Positions 18,261 to 27,252 of a DNA stretch of 64,000 nucleotides are shown here, in pieces. The stretch spans positions 62,001 to 126,000 of the forward strand of contig NZ_MKKA01000044.1 in the NCBI RefSeq assembly GCF_001942405.1, written 5' to 3'. Source of the stretch: Ornithinimicrobium sp. CNJ-824 (lineage in GTDB: Bacteria > Actinomycetota > Actinomycetes > Actinomycetales > Dermatophilaceae). The notes under the pieces are model-generated. The model made no database searches. It was given only the letters and a program-made list of their open reading frames with translations, and was not told where the DNA came from. Position 1 is the stretch's first letter. Every line of letters begins with the position of its first letter. A program made the position numbers and the translations under genes.

Positions 18261-18502
18261 CGGTCGGGGGAGGACTCGGCCCTGGCCCGGCGGATCAGGC
18301 CGGCCTCCCGCGCCCAGGTGTCGGCTCTGGCCTGGCGTCGGGCGCGGTCCAGGGCCAACGCGCCGGACGCCTCGGTTAGGAGCAAGCTCTCCTCCAACCA
18401 GGCGAGACGCTCGGCCGGGCTGCTGCCTGCCCGTGCACGCAGGGCCGACGAGGTGTCCGACGTCCCGCGCCAGAGGTCGTCACGGTCCGGGCTCGTCGTC
18501 AT
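18257..18502 (-). CDS. Small hypothetical protein, 81 residues
   Basis: An arginine- and alanine-rich helical small protein (SSPAERLAWLEESLLLTEASGALALDRARRQARADTW) with no recognised domain. The arrangement suggests translational coupling to the MDR oxidoreductase, whose start overlaps its stop. The start at 18,502 is the ATG closest to conserved-looking sequence. It could be a toxin-antitoxin-type accessory or simply unknown; nothing in the sequence decides this. Confidence 0.6.
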   Translation of the reverse strand: MTTSPDRDDLWRGTSDTSSALRARAGSSPAERLAWLEESLLLTEASGALALDRARRQARADTWAREAGLIRRARAESSPDR

Positions 18503-18632
18503 GGCTCCCCACCGTAGGGTCCTGCGCGAGCTGCCACAACCGTTCGACTTCGACCCCGGATGAGGTGACGAGTTGTGGTCGTCATCGCGACCACGATCGG
18601 TCACCGTCGTCAAACGCGTCTACCCTCGTCCC

Positions 18633-20150
18633 GTGGGTGACGACAGGACCAAGGAGATCCGCCGCTGGGTGCAGGGGCTGTCCGAGGACGAGCTGGACGG
18701 GGTGCTGCAGGGCATCCTCGGCGGCGGTCTCGGGGCCTTCGCACCCGGGCCGGAACGGCATACCCCCGAGCTGCCCCCGCTGCCCGACCCGCCGGACGAG
18801 CCGTCCGCGCTCACGGTGCGCGTCGACGTCGACGGGGCCAAGCCCCCGGTGTGGCGGCGGCTGGTGCTGCACGGCGACCTCCTGCTCGACGAGGTGCACG
18901 AGATCCTGCAGGCGGCGTTCGACTGGCAGGACTACCACCTGCACAAGTTCTGGCCGGGGCCGCAGAAGCGGGTGTGGACGGGGCCGTCCTTCCTCACCGA
19001 GTTCGACCTGTCCGAGGGCGAGGAGGGCGTGCTCGAGTCGGAGGTGCAGCTCGACCAGCTGCTGCGCGAGCCGGGGGACCGGCTGTTCTACACCTACGAC
19101 TTCGGCGACGACTGGACCTGCACGGTCAGGCTCGAGGCGGTCGGCCCGCTCGACGAGGACTCCCCGACGGCCGTCTGCACCGGCGGCCGGATGGCCGGCC
19201 CGCTGGAGGACTGCGGCGGGGTGCCGGGGCACAACGAGCTCGTCGCGGCGTACCTGGAGGACCCCTCGCTACGCGCGCTCGACCGGGAGCGCCGGGACTG
19301 GTTGCCGCCCGACTGGGACCCCACGGAGTTCAGCACCGACGAGGTCGCCGAGCGGCTCTCGCTCGTCGGGCTGTCCACCGAGGAGGTCCTCCGGCAGCTG
19401 GGGGCCTCGGGCGAGCCGGGCGACACCGGGCAGTTCCCGGCGGCGCTGGAGCCGCTGCTCGACATCGCGCTCGCACCGACCGTGGCCGAGCTCGGGCGGC
19501 TGGTGGAGCGCGCCCGCACCGAGCACCCGGCCGAGCTGAGCGCGGAGGACCTGGCGCAGATCGCCCGGCCCTACCGCTTCCTCGTCGAGCTCGCCGGCGA
19601 GGACGGCATCCCGCTGACGGCGGCCGGCTGGATGAAGCCGGCCTACGTCGAGCGGACCTACCGTGAGCTGGGCCTCGACGAGGACTGGATCGGCAAGGGC
19701 AACCGGGAGGACCTGACCGCGCCCGTCGCGGACCTGCGCAGCACGTGCCAGGAGCTGGGGCTGCTGCGGAAGTCCAAGGGGCGCCTGCTGCGGACGAAGC
19801 TGGCGCGCGGGCTCACCACGGACGAGGAGTATGCCGACGCGCTCGCCGCGCGCCTGCTGCACCACCGCGACACCTGGGTGGAGGTGGCCGGGGTCCTCTT
19901 CGCGCTGCTGACCGCGGCGGAGGGCCGGCCATCGTTCGGCCACTGCGACACCATCGCCCGGATCCTCACCGACTGCGGCCTGCGGACGGCGCCGGGCGGG
20001 GTCGACAGCCGGCACGTGACGCAGTGGGTCCGCCCCGTCTGGTCCGCGCTGCGCCGGGCGGCGGGGGAGCGGCTGCTCGACCGGACCGGGAGGGAGCAGG
20101 ACCACCGGGCGGTCGCCCTGGCCCGGCGGGCCCTGTGGCCGGAGACGTAG
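18633..20150 (+). CDS. Plasmid pRiA4b ORF-3-like domain protein
   Basis: The protein has 505 residues. The pRiA4b ORF-3 domain covers roughly residues 50-200, with the hallmark segments PVWRRLVLHGDLLLDEVHEI, YTYDFGDDW and a GGVPG near its end. The C-terminal 300 residues are helical and unrecognised. This domain also occurs as a passenger of IS1096-type elements, but no transposase is seen here. The GTG at 18,633 follows a TACCCT box by six bases, suggesting a leaderless start. Function is unknown. Confidence 0.75.
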   Translation: MGDDRTKEIRRWVQGLSEDELDGVLQGILGGGLGAFAPGPERHTPELPPLPDPPDEPSALTVRVDVDGAKPPVWRRLVLHGDLLLDEVHEILQAAFDWQDYHLHKFWPGPQKRVWTGPSFLTEFDLSEGEEGVLESEVQLDQLLREPGDRLFYTYDFGDDWTCTVRLEAVGPLDEDSPTAVCTGGRMAGPLEDCGGVPGHNELVAAYLEDPSLRALDRERRDWLPPDWDPTEFSTDEVAERLSLVGLSTEEVLRQLGASGEPGDTGQFPAALEPLLDIALAPTVAELGRLVERARTEHPAELSAEDLAQIARPYRFLVELAGEDGIPLTAAGWMKPAYVERTYRELGLDEDWIGKGNREDLTAPVADLRSTCQELGLLRKSKGRLLRTKLARGLTTDEEYADALAARLLHHRDTWVEVAGVLFALLTAAEGRPSFGHCDTIARILTDCGLRTAPGGVDSRHVTQWVRPVWSALRRAAGERLLDRTGREQDHRAVALARRALWPET

Positions 20151-20163
20151 CCAGGCGGGTCCG

Positions 20164-20547
20164 ATGACCACCGACGGCGTGCAGGGACTGGGGTTCCTGG
20201 GGGTGCGGATCGAGGACCGGGAGAGGTTCCGGGCCACGGTCGCGCTCTACCGCGACACGCTCGGGCTGGAGGTCCTCCGCGACGAGCCCGACCGGCTGGT
20301 CTGGTTCCGCCTAGGCGACGGCACCGAGCTGCACGTCTACGGGCCCGAGGACGTCGATCACCTCGCGTTCGGCGAGCGGCCGTGCGTCGGCCTCGTCGTG
20401 GACGACGTCGAGGGGGCCCGGCGCCGCATGGAGGCCGAGGGGGTGGAGTTCCTCTGGGACACCCAGCGGGACGGGGACCGCGTCTGGGCGCACTACCGCG
20501 GCCCCGACGGCACCGTCTACGAGCTGATCGGTCCCACTGCCGGGTGA
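20164..20547 (+). CDS. VOC-family (glyoxalase-like) protein
   Basis: The protein has 127 residues, a single glyoxalase/bleomycin-resistance/dioxygenase domain. It has an N-terminal LGFLGVRIEDRERF and a repeat of the beta-alpha-beta-beta-beta unit ending DPDGTVYELIGP-like (here GPDGTVYELIG). Likely metal ligands are E in GDGTELHVY and E in VYELIG. Its last 31 bp overlap, tail to tail, the end of the nickel transporter gene. Substrate unknown. Confidence 0.85.
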   Translation: MTTDGVQGLGFLGVRIEDRERFRATVALYRDTLGLEVLRDEPDRLVWFRLGDGTELHVYGPEDVDHLAFGERPCVGLVVDDVEGARRRMEAEGVEFLWDTQRDGDRVWAHYRGPDGTVYELIGPTAG

Positions 20548-21581
20548 TGGCTGCCGCGTCCGGCCGACCGCCGGGCCACCGTCAGCCACACCAGCGCCAC
20601 CAGCAGGATCGCGGCCAGGCCCCAGCCCCAGTAGTCGGTCGCCAGCGTCGTCGTCCACGCCAGCGGGTCCGGCCAGCCGCCCCAGGTGGCCAGGGCACCG
20701 GAGAGCGACACCAGGCCGACCACCCCGGCGACGACCACGGACACGAGGGTGACCCCGACGTTGTAGCGTCGCAGCCGGTCGGGCTGGTCGGCCGCCCGCC
20801 CGTAGGCCAGCCGGGCCACCCACCCCTCGAGCAGGTCGAAGGTCGACATGCCGGCCGCGAAGAGCACCGGCAGCGTCATGACCGCCCACCACGGCAGCTG
20901 GGCCACCCCGGCCGAGCCGGCCAGGATGAGCAGGCTGACCTCGGTGGCGGTGTCGAACCCGAGGCCGAAGAGCAGGCCCACGACATACATCTGCCGGGGC
21001 GTGCGGATGCGGGTGCCGATCCGGTCCAGCACCCTGGTGACCGGGCCGGCCGGGCCGTGGCCGCCGGAGGCGCGCAGCGAGACGACGTTGACGGCGGCGA
21101 TGACCAGTAGGAAGATCCCCGCGACCAGCGGGCCCCACACGCTGGTGAACCGGTTCCACGTCGACTCGGCGCTGGTGGCGTCGCGCACGAGGGTGGACAG
21201 GCCGGCGGCGACGAGCGCGGCCAGCGCGACGACGACGGTGGAGTGGCCCAGGGAGAACCAGAAGCCCACGTTCGTCGCCGGCCGCCCCTCCGCGACCAGG
21301 CGTCGCGTGGTGTTGTCGATCGCCGCGATGTGGTCGGCGTCGAAGGCGTGCCGGGCGCCAAGGGTGAACGCGGTGATGCCGACCGCGACCCCGAAGACCT
21401 GCCCCTGCGCGCCGCCCAGCTCGAGCTGTGCCGGCCCGACGAGCAGGAAGAGGCTGCCCCACCCGAGGACGTGCAGCGCGAGGACGGCCAGGGAGGCCAG
21501 GACCATGCTGCGACGCTCGGCGGCGCTGAGGGTATGCCGTCGCGCCCCCCGCGGGGAGGCCGCGGTCGTCGTCGTGCTCAC
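20517..21581 (-). CDS. Nickel/cobalt transporter, NiCoT (HoxN/NixA) family
   Basis: The protein has 354 residues with about eight hydrophobic segments. The NiCoT signature HAFDADHIAAIDN is at residues 78-90, and a second signature LGFDTATE lies in the fourth segment region. It imports Ni2+ or Co2+ for enzymes such as urease or for cobalamin. None of these client genes is in the window. The 3' end overlaps the VOC gene in the opposite direction. Confidence 0.93.
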   Translation of the reverse strand: MSTTTTAASPRGARRHTLSAAERRSMVLASLAVLALHVLGWGSLFLLVGPAQLELGGAQGQVFGVAVGITAFTLGARHAFDADHIAAIDNTTRRLVAEGRPATNVGFWFSLGHSTVVVALAALVAAGLSTLVRDATSAESTWNRFTSVWGPLVAGIFLLVIAAVNVVSLRASGGHGPAGPVTRVLDRIGTRIRTPRQMYVVGLLFGLGFDTATEVSLLILAGSAGVAQLPWWAVMTLPVLFAAGMSTFDLLEGWVARLAYGRAADQPDRLRRYNVGVTLVSVVVAGVVGLVSLSGALATWGGWPDPLAWTTTLATDYWGWGLAAILLVALVWLTVARRSAGRGSHHPAVGPISS

Positions 21582-21601
21582 CGTCCGATGGTAGGTCGGT
21601 C

Positions 21602-21675
21602 CTGCTGCAACTCAGAGCGGCTTCCGGCTCCTGCGGCGGGTTCCTACCCGCTGCAGGAGCCGGTTTCCGCTGCAG
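21602..21675. repeat. Nested-palindrome intergenic repeat, copy B
   Basis: The reverse complement reads CTGCAGCGG-AAA-CCGG, then a stem of 14 bp with one mismatch (CTCCTGCAGCGGGT / ACCCGCCGCAGGAG) around AGGA, then CCGGAAGCCGC. It shares word order and most bases with copy A at 14,978-15,039, in inverted orientation. It sits in the 125-bp gap after the minus-strand uspA gene and before the transporter start, so it could end uspA transcription. Confidence 0.65.
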
Positions 21676-21705
21676 GTCGTGCGGGAAGGAACCTGGGTGC
21701 CGGCC

Positions 21706-22140
21706 TCAGTCGCCGGCGACCTCCGGCGTCCGCACCACGTGCACCGAGCAGCGGGCGTGCCGCACGACGCCCGAGGCGGTCGAGCCGAGGAGGAAGTGCT
21801 CCCACCCCGGCTGGGCCGACGGGATGACGATGCAGTCGAACCCCTCGGTCCGGGCCAGCTCGACGATGCTGTGGGCCGGGTGCCCGTTGAGGGTGACGAC
21901 CTCGACGTCCGTGCCGCCGAACTCGTCGACGATCGCCTGCACCGCCGTCTGCTGGCTCTCCTCGATCGCCGGCTCCAGGGCGAAGACGTCCGCGCCCAGG
22001 TAGCGGGGCAGCTCCTCGAGGACGGTGACGACGGTGATGGCGCCGTCCGGGGACCTGAGCGACTTCGCGACCTCCATGGCCTGTCCGGCCTCGTCGCCGT
22101 GACCGGGGACGACCGGCACCAGGATCTTCGAGTACGACAT
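21706..22140 (-). CDS. Universal stress protein, UspA family
   Basis: The protein has 144 residues and one Usp domain. The N-terminal strand YSKILVPVVPG and the C-terminal GSTASGVVRHARCSVHVVR are characteristic; the middle Gly motif is replaced by the less usual SAQPGWEHFLLGS, so ATP binding is uncertain. The start at 22,140 has a GGAGAGGAG ribosome site. It is divergent from the ABC-F gene, with about 115 bp between the starts. Confidence 0.88.
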   Translation of the reverse strand: MSYSKILVPVVPGHGDEAGQAMEVAKSLRSPDGAITVVTVLEELPRYLGADVFALEPAIEESQQTAVQAIVDEFGGTDVEVVTLNGHPAHSIVELARTEGFDCIVIPSAQPGWEHFLLGSTASGVVRHARCSVHVVRTPEVAGD

Positions 22141-22256
22141 GGTCTCTCCTCTCCTGGGGACCCGTCACGACCGGGAGTGGAGACGACGGGCCGACCCAGA
22201 CCGTCTACGTCCCATCGTAGTGGGAACCCCTCGTCCGCTGCTGGGAGGATGGGCCG

Positions 22257-23939
22257 GTGACCGCGACCATCCAGGCCCGGGACGTGGCCGTCGGCCACGG
22301 GGCCGCCCTCCTCTTCTCCGGCCTCGACCTCGTCGTCGCCCCGGGCGACGTCGTCGGGCTGGTCGGCCCCAACGGCGCCGGCAAGTCCACGCTGCTGCAC
22401 GTGCTGGCCGGGCGTCGTGCGCCGGAGGCCGGCACGGTGACCGTGTCGCCCCGGACCGCGCACCTGGGCCTGCTCACCCAGGAGCCCGACGCGCTGCCCG
22501 GCGAGACGGTCCGGCAGTCGCTGGCCCGCCGCACCGGGGTCGCCGCCGCCGAGGCGGAGATGGACGCCGCCGCGCAGCGGCTGGCGCAGCGGCCCGAGGA
22601 CGAGGCGGGCGCGACGGCATACTCCTCCGCCCTGGAGGCCTGGCTCGCGCTCGGCGGCGCGGACCTCGACGAGCGGGCCGAGGTGGTCGCCGCGCGGCTG
22701 GGCCTGGCGGTCGACCTGGACCGCGAGGTGCGCACCCTCTCCGGCGGGCAGGCGGCGCGGGTGGGGCTGGCGGGGCTGCTGCTGTCGCGCTACGACGGCT
22801 ACCTGCTCGACGAGCCGACCAACGACCTCGACGCCGCGGGCCTGGACCTGCTGGAGGAGTTCGTGCAGGGGCTGGAGGCGCCCGTCGTGCTCGTCAGCCA
22901 CGACCGCGCGTTCCTGTCGGCGACGGTGACGACGGTGGTGGAGATCGACCGCAGCCTGCGGCGGGTGGTGGCCTACGGGGGCGGCTACGACGCCTACCTG
23001 GAGGAGCGGTCGATCACGCGCCGGCACGCGCGGGAGGCCTTCGAGGAGTATGCCGCCCGCCGGCGGACCCTGGAGGCGCGCGCCCGGATGCAGCGCGAGT
23101 GGATGGACAAGGGGGTGCGGGCCGCCAACAGCAAATTGGCGCGGCGCAAGGAGAAGGACAAGAACATCCGGTTCCACCAGCAGGCGACCTCCGAGAAGCA
23201 GGCGGCCAAGGCCCGCCAGACGCAGCGGATGATCGAGCGGCTGGACGTGGTGGAGGAGCCGCGCAAGGAGTGGCAGCTGCAGTTCTCGATCGCGCAGGCG
23301 CCCCGGTCGGGCGACGTCGTCGCGGTCGCGCGCGGGGCGGTGGTGCGCCGGTCGGGGCCGGCGGGGGCGTACACCCTCGGCCCGGTGGACCTGCAGCTCG
23401 ACCTGGGCGACCGGGTGGCGATCACCGGGCCGAACGGGTCGGGCAAGACGACCCTGCTGGCGCTGCTGCTGGGGCAGGTGGAGCCGGACGAGGGCGCGGT
23501 GTCGCTGGGCTCGCGCGTCGTCGTGGGGGAGGTGGACCAGGCGCGGCGGCTGCTGGACGCGGTGGACGTGCCGCTGGCCCGGGTCTTCGCCCTGGAGCTG
23601 CCGGAGTGGACCGATGCCGACCGGAGGACGCTGCTGGCGAAGTTCGGCCTGGTCGGCGGGCATGTCGGGCGGCCGGCGTCGACGCTGTCGCCGGGGGAGC
23701 GGACCCGGGCTGCGCTGGCGCTGCTGCAGGCGCGCGGGGTCAACCTGCTCGTCCTCGACGAGCCGACGAACCACCTGGACCTGCCGGCGATCGAGCAGCT
23801 GGAGCAGGCGTTGGAGGCCTTCGACGGGACGCTGCTGCTGGTCACGCATGACCGGCGGATGCTGGAGACCGTGCGGCTGACCCGCCGGTGGGACGTCGAC
23901 GGGGGAGCGGTCACCGAGGTGCTGCCGGGGAGTGGGTGA
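22257..23939 (+). CDS. ABC-F family ATPase
   Basis: The protein has 560 residues and two ABC domains in one chain, without membrane segments. Walker A motifs are GPNGAGKS (about 37-44) and GPNGSGKT (about 393-400). Signatures are LSGGQ (161-165) and LSPGE, and both Walker B regions read DEPTN-LD. The linker is rich in Arg/Lys (RAANSKLARRKEKDKN), typical of ribosome-acting ABC-F proteins involved in translation rescue or antibiotic resistance. The start is a GTG after GGGAGGATG. Confidence 0.92.
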   Translation: MTATIQARDVAVGHGAALLFSGLDLVVAPGDVVGLVGPNGAGKSTLLHVLAGRRAPEAGTVTVSPRTAHLGLLTQEPDALPGETVRQSLARRTGVAAAEAEMDAAAQRLAQRPEDEAGATAYSSALEAWLALGGADLDERAEVVAARLGLAVDLDREVRTLSGGQAARVGLAGLLLSRYDGYLLDEPTNDLDAAGLDLLEEFVQGLEAPVVLVSHDRAFLSATVTTVVEIDRSLRRVVAYGGGYDAYLEERSITRRHAREAFEEYAARRRTLEARARMQREWMDKGVRAANSKLARRKEKDKNIRFHQQATSEKQAAKARQTQRMIERLDVVEEPRKEWQLQFSIAQAPRSGDVVAVARGAVVRRSGPAGAYTLGPVDLQLDLGDRVAITGPNGSGKTTLLALLLGQVEPDEGAVSLGSRVVVGEVDQARRLLDAVDVPLARVFALELPEWTDADRRTLLAKFGLVGGHVGRPASTLSPGERTRAALALLQARGVNLLVLDEPTNHLDLPAIEQLEQALEAFDGTLLLVTHDRRMLETVRLTRRWDVDGGAVTEVLPGSG

Positions 23940-23968
23940 GACGGCAGGTCCTGCACCGGTCTCACTCC
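23934..23968. terminator. Bidirectional terminator overlapping two stop codons
   Basis: GTGAGAC (23,936-23,942) pairs with GTCTCAC (23,959-23,965), with inner GCAGG/CCTGC pairing. The hairpin includes the TGA of the ABC-F gene and the end of the convergent minus-strand gene (23,962), so it would end both transcripts. Confidence 0.55.
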
Positions 23969-24696
23969 CACTCGTCGTCCGGTGGCAGGACCGCGCCGAG
24001 GAGCTCGCGTGGGTGCCCAGGGCCACCACCCAGCTGGTAGGTCCGGCCGTCGGCGAGCACGATGATCGAGCCGCCACCGTCGAGGGGTTCGCCGGGGTGC
24101 TCGGGGTCGGCGTAGTCGACGAGCCACAGGTCGAGGTAGGGGTTGGGGCAGATGGACTCCTCGTCGACGACCATGCTCGACCCCTCGTCCTCGAGGTGGG
24201 ATCGGGCCCGGGTCACCGCGTCGTTCTGCGTCATCGTCATGTCGCTGATCGCGTGGCGGGGCGGCTGGAAGAGTGCGTCCTCGCGGGCAGCGAGGGAGCG
24301 AGCGGGGTCGTCGTCGATGCCCACGGGGCGCTCGACGGGCATCCCGGCCCGCCTCCGCTCCGCCACGTCCGGGAACCAGCCGTCGCCGTCGTCGTCCTCG
24401 AGGATGTGGCGGCGGACGTCGTCGATGGCGTCACGCCATACGTGCTCGTCGACGTAGGCGACCACCTCGTGCAGGACGCGCAGGCGGACGTCGTCGAACG
24501 CGTCCGGCTCGCCCAGCCCGTAGACCTCGGCGATGCGCTGGAGCTGCCCCCAGCGCTCGCGCCCCTGGCGGCGGCGCCGCTCACGGGCGTAGCTCACCGT
24601 CGCGCTCGCCACCTCCGCCCCCTCCAGGTCGGCGAGGACCATCTCGTCCTCGCTGACCGACCGCTGCCGTCGCCCACCCTTGACCATCCCGACCAC
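23962..24696 (-). CDS. Hypothetical protein, 244 residues
   Basis: Not recognised. The N-terminal third is basic and helical (SYARERRRRQGRERWGQLQRI). The middle is acidic (DVRRHILEDDDGDGWFPDV). The C-terminal third is beta-rich (YLDLWLVDYADPEHPGEPLDGGGSIIVLADGRTY). Start 24,696 is the first Met; 24,687 is equally possible. It shares its strand with the next unknown gene (24,773-25,648) and may be co-transcribed with it. Confidence 0.6.
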   Translation of the reverse strand: MVGMVKGGRRQRSVSEDEMVLADLEGAEVASATVSYARERRRRQGRERWGQLQRIAEVYGLGEPDAFDDVRLRVLHEVVAYVDEHVWRDAIDDVRRHILEDDDGDGWFPDVAERRRAGMPVERPVGIDDDPARSLAAREDALFQPPRHAISDMTMTQNDAVTRARSHLEDEGSSMVVDEESICPNPYLDLWLVDYADPEHPGEPLDGGGSIIVLADGRTYQLGGGPGHPRELLGAVLPPDDEWE

Positions 24697-24754
24697 CTCT
24701 CGTCTGTCGTGCCAGCGTCCCAGGCGGGTCCGACATACCGCCCCCGAACGTCGC

Positions 24755-24771
24755 CTGCGTCGAGGACGCAG
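24755..24771 (-). terminator. Small hairpin at the end of the 291-residue gene
   Basis: CTGCGTC-GAG-GACGCAG, a perfect 7-bp stem with a 3-base loop, immediately follows the stop of the minus-strand gene ending at 24,773. It is short, so the call is weak. Confidence 0.35.
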
Positions 24772-24772
24772 T

Positions 24773-25648
24773 TCACCCGTTCCTGACTGCCTCGGCGAGT
24801 GCGGGGTGCGCGGACAACCGGTCGAGGAGCTCGTCGTGCTGCGACCCGGTCAGGTGGGTGCCGAGGAGGGAGTGCCACTCGCTCAGGTCCTCGGCCAGCT
24901 CCGTCCGGCTCCGCCCCTGTCGACCTCGCGCCCGCCTCCGCAGGACCGCGTCGACGGCGTCCGCATGCTCGCGCGCGGCCAGCGTCCACAGGTCGGGCAC
25001 GACGAGGAGACCGGCCAGCGTGCTCGCCAACGACACCTCCTGCGCACTCACTCGGCCATCACCTCGCCGCGTCCAGCCCCACCGCCGCTCCCACCGCACC
25101 AGGTCCTTGACGGCCTGCTCAACCATGGGGCCTGCGCCCTGGGTGTCCCGGAGCCGCGCCCACATCACCGCCACGGCGTCGGAGACGACGAAACGGGCTG
25201 CCTCCATCGGGTCCTCCGAGCGGAAGTAGTCGTACTCCTTCGTCTCGCACGCGAGGTCGACCAGCACCCTGACCGCACGGACGGCAGTGTGCACGTCGCC
25301 GCCGGAGAGTGCGCTGATGCTGTCCTGCGCAAGCGCGCGGAAGGTCGTGCGCCAGCGCGTCCTCTCCTGCCGGGACACCCTGCGATCGCCGGCCAGATAG
25401 GCCCCTGAGCGAGCCAGGGCGGCGAACTCCGTCACGCGGGCCAGCACCTGTCCTGCATCGGGTGGCTGCTGGCGGGCCGAGGCCCGTGCCTCCTTGGCCT
25501 GGGGCTCGAGAAGGTCCTCGATGCGTTCGCGGACCGGAGCTGAGCCCCGCCAGTAGAGCGTCCAGAGCACCTTCACCAGGTCGGCACGGTCGAACCCGGC
25601 CACATTGGCGTGGAACTCGTCGCGGGAGAACCGTCGTCCTGGCGTCAT
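24773..25648 (-). CDS. Hypothetical protein, 291 residues, helical
   Basis: Not recognised. The sequence is almost entirely helical, with many Arg and Ala and repeated hydrophobic spacing (RADLVKVLWTLYWRG, RWRTTFRALAQDSISAL). There are no cysteines of note, membrane segments or signal peptide. The start at 25,648 lies at the end of an open stretch. Codon use is like its neighbours. Confidence 0.6.
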   Translation of the reverse strand: MTPGRRFSRDEFHANVAGFDRADLVKVLWTLYWRGSAPVRERIEDLLEPQAKEARASARQQPPDAGQVLARVTEFAALARSGAYLAGDRRVSRQERTRWRTTFRALAQDSISALSGGDVHTAVRAVRVLVDLACETKEYDYFRSEDPMEAARFVVSDAVAVMWARLRDTQGAGPMVEQAVKDLVRWERRWGWTRRGDGRVSAQEVSLASTLAGLLVVPDLWTLAAREHADAVDAVLRRRARGRQGRSRTELAEDLSEWHSLLGTHLTGSQHDELLDRLSAHPALAEAVRNG

Positions 25649-25751
25649 GCCGCGGACGATACTGCCCCCCTGCCGCTGACCCGAGCGGCACCATTCACAC
25701 GCGTCTCCCGTCGCTCGCGATCGACGTCGAGCGTGTGGCGAAGTGGACGCG

Positions 25752-26036
25752 TCAGGCCGTGCGGGGCCGGGCGCTGCGGCGGTAGACCTCTTCCCGCTCC
25801 TCCTCGGTCATCCCGCCCCAGACCCCGTAGGGCTCGTGGACCGCCAGCGCGTGCTCGCGGCACTCGCGCAGGACGGGGCACTGCGCGCAGATGGCCTTGG
25901 CACGGGCCTCCCGGCGGCGGCGCGACGGGCCGCGCTCGCCCTCGGGGTGGAAGAAGATGTCGGGGTTGGTGGTGCGGCACAGGCCCTGGAACTGCCACTC
26001 CCACAGGGCGGCAACCGGCTCGGGCTGGTCGGACAT
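25752..26036 (-). CDS. WhiB-family iron-sulfur transcriptional regulator
   Basis: The protein has 94 residues. Four cysteines at 20, 50, 53 and 59 (C..., then CAQCPVLREC) would hold the 4Fe-4S cluster, followed by the G-rich turn GVWGGMT at 71-77 and a basic C-terminal tail. WhiB proteins occur only in actinobacteria and their phages and partner with sigma factor. It is divergent from the next gene, across a 134-bp gap. The exact paralogue (WhiB1-7) is not decided. Confidence 0.95.
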   Translation of the reverse strand: MSDQPEPVAALWEWQFQGLCRTTNPDIFFHPEGERGPSRRRREARAKAICAQCPVLRECREHALAVHEPYGVWGGMTEEEREEVYRRSARPRTA

Positions 26037-26170
26037 GACAGACCTCCTCGGTCTGGGTGATCGTCCACCATCGCACCGAACCGTCCGCCCGCATCACCTC
26101 CCTAGGGGTGAGACGGTGCAGCGCTGCTCGACGGGCTGCCCCGCTGCCGACGGCACGGCAGACTGGTCCC

Positions 26171-26752
26171 ATGGCAAGGAGCAGCTTCTGGTCGGGCACG
26201 GTGCGCGGCGGTGGGCCGTCGGCGGAGCAGGACGCCTCACTGGCCGGGATGGCCGCGGCCGCGAACCTCGTCCACAAGACGGTCGAGGCACTGGCCCGCG
26301 GGGATGAGGACAGGGCCCGCCGGCTGGCCGCTCAGGCGGCCGCGCGTCCCTTCGACGAGCACGAGGAGATCTGGCCGGGCCCGTGGGCGGCGCACTACGC
26401 CCTCTTCGAGCGGGTCACGGACCTGGTCGAGGACTGGCCGGAGGGCGACCACGCCTGGGTCGGCGCGCTGGCCGACCTCATGGGACGGGTGTCCGGACGT
26501 CAGCTCGACGAGCTGCGTCACCTGGCGGCCGTCCTCGACCAGGACGCCCGCCTCTTGAGCGTCGACGACGATGAGGCACGACGGCTCCGCAGACTCGCCG
26601 GCGACGCGGATCCGCTGGCGGAGCCCAGCATCGGTGTCCCCGAGGACGAGCGGGCCGACTACGTGCTCGACCTCTCCCGGCTCGTGCTCCTGGTGCGGAC
26701 GCGGCTGGAGGAGCTCCTGCTCGACGACGTCACACAGGATGGAGGATCGTGA
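26171..26752 (+). CDS. Hypothetical protein, 193 residues
   Basis: Not recognised. It is helical and acidic, with Trp-rich segments (DEHEEIWPGPWAAHYALFERV). The ATG at 26,171 is chosen over upstream in-frame codons because the sequence before it looks non-coding; a CAGACT box lies 9 bases upstream, possibly a leaderless promoter. Its stop overlaps the start of the DUF1801 gene (GTGA), implying co-translation. Confidence 0.6.
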   Translation: MARSSFWSGTVRGGGPSAEQDASLAGMAAAANLVHKTVEALARGDEDRARRLAAQAAARPFDEHEEIWPGPWAAHYALFERVTDLVEDWPEGDHAWVGALADLMGRVSGRQLDELRHLAAVLDQDARLLSVDDDEARRLRRLAGDADPLAEPSIGVPEDERADYVLDLSRLVLLVRTRLEELLLDDVTQDGGS

Positions 26753-27177
26753 TGAGCCCGGCGACGGACGACGCAGGCCCCAGGCTGCTCTCGGGCGGCA
26801 ACCCGCAGATCCCCAAGGGGGATGGCGACGGACCGGTGCAGGCATACATCGCGGCCATGCCCGGCTGGAAGAGCGGCGTCGGCCGGCGGCTGGACGAGCT
26901 GGTCACGAGCACCGTCCCCGACGTGCGCAAGGCGGTGAAGTGGAACCAGCCGTTCTACGGCGCCCACGAGGACCGCTGGTTCCTGTCCTTCCGCTGCTAC
27001 ACGAAGTACGTCCAAGTGCAGTTCTGGCAGGGCACCTCGCTCGACCCGGTGCCGCCGAAGGCGTCCAAGCACGAGGACGTGCGCTACCTCGACATCCACG
27101 AGGACGACGAGCTCGACGAGGAGCAGCTGCGGTCGTGGATCGAGCAGGCGGGCAGGCTGCCGGGCGCCAAGGTGTGA
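26749..27177 (+). CDS. DUF1801 (YdhG-like) domain protein
   Basis: The protein has about 142 residues. The DUF1801 pattern is clear: VQAYIAAMPGWKSGVGRRL, then AVKWNQPFYG and FLSFRCYTKYVQVQFWQG. The family fold resembles iron-chaperone-like YdhG proteins; function is not established. The GTG at 26,749 and the ATG at 26,752 are both possible, behind GGAGGA; the ATG has better spacing. Confidence 0.8.
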   Translation: MMSPATDDAGPRLLSGGNPQIPKGDGDGPVQAYIAAMPGWKSGVGRRLDELVTSTVPDVRKAVKWNQPFYGAHEDRWFLSFRCYTKYVQVQFWQGTSLDPVPPKASKHEDVRYLDIHEDDELDEEQLRSWIEQAGRLPGAKV

Positions 27178-27252
27178 GCAACCACCGCATACCCGTTGGG
27201 ACGGAGTCCTGACCTACGCCGCACCCATTCTGGTGCCGGACGCGGAACGCCC

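Noticed and set aside
18633-20150. Insertion sequence of the IS1096 type
   Set aside because: The pRiA4b ORF-3 domain can accompany IS1096, but no transposase and no terminal inverted repeats are seen around it.
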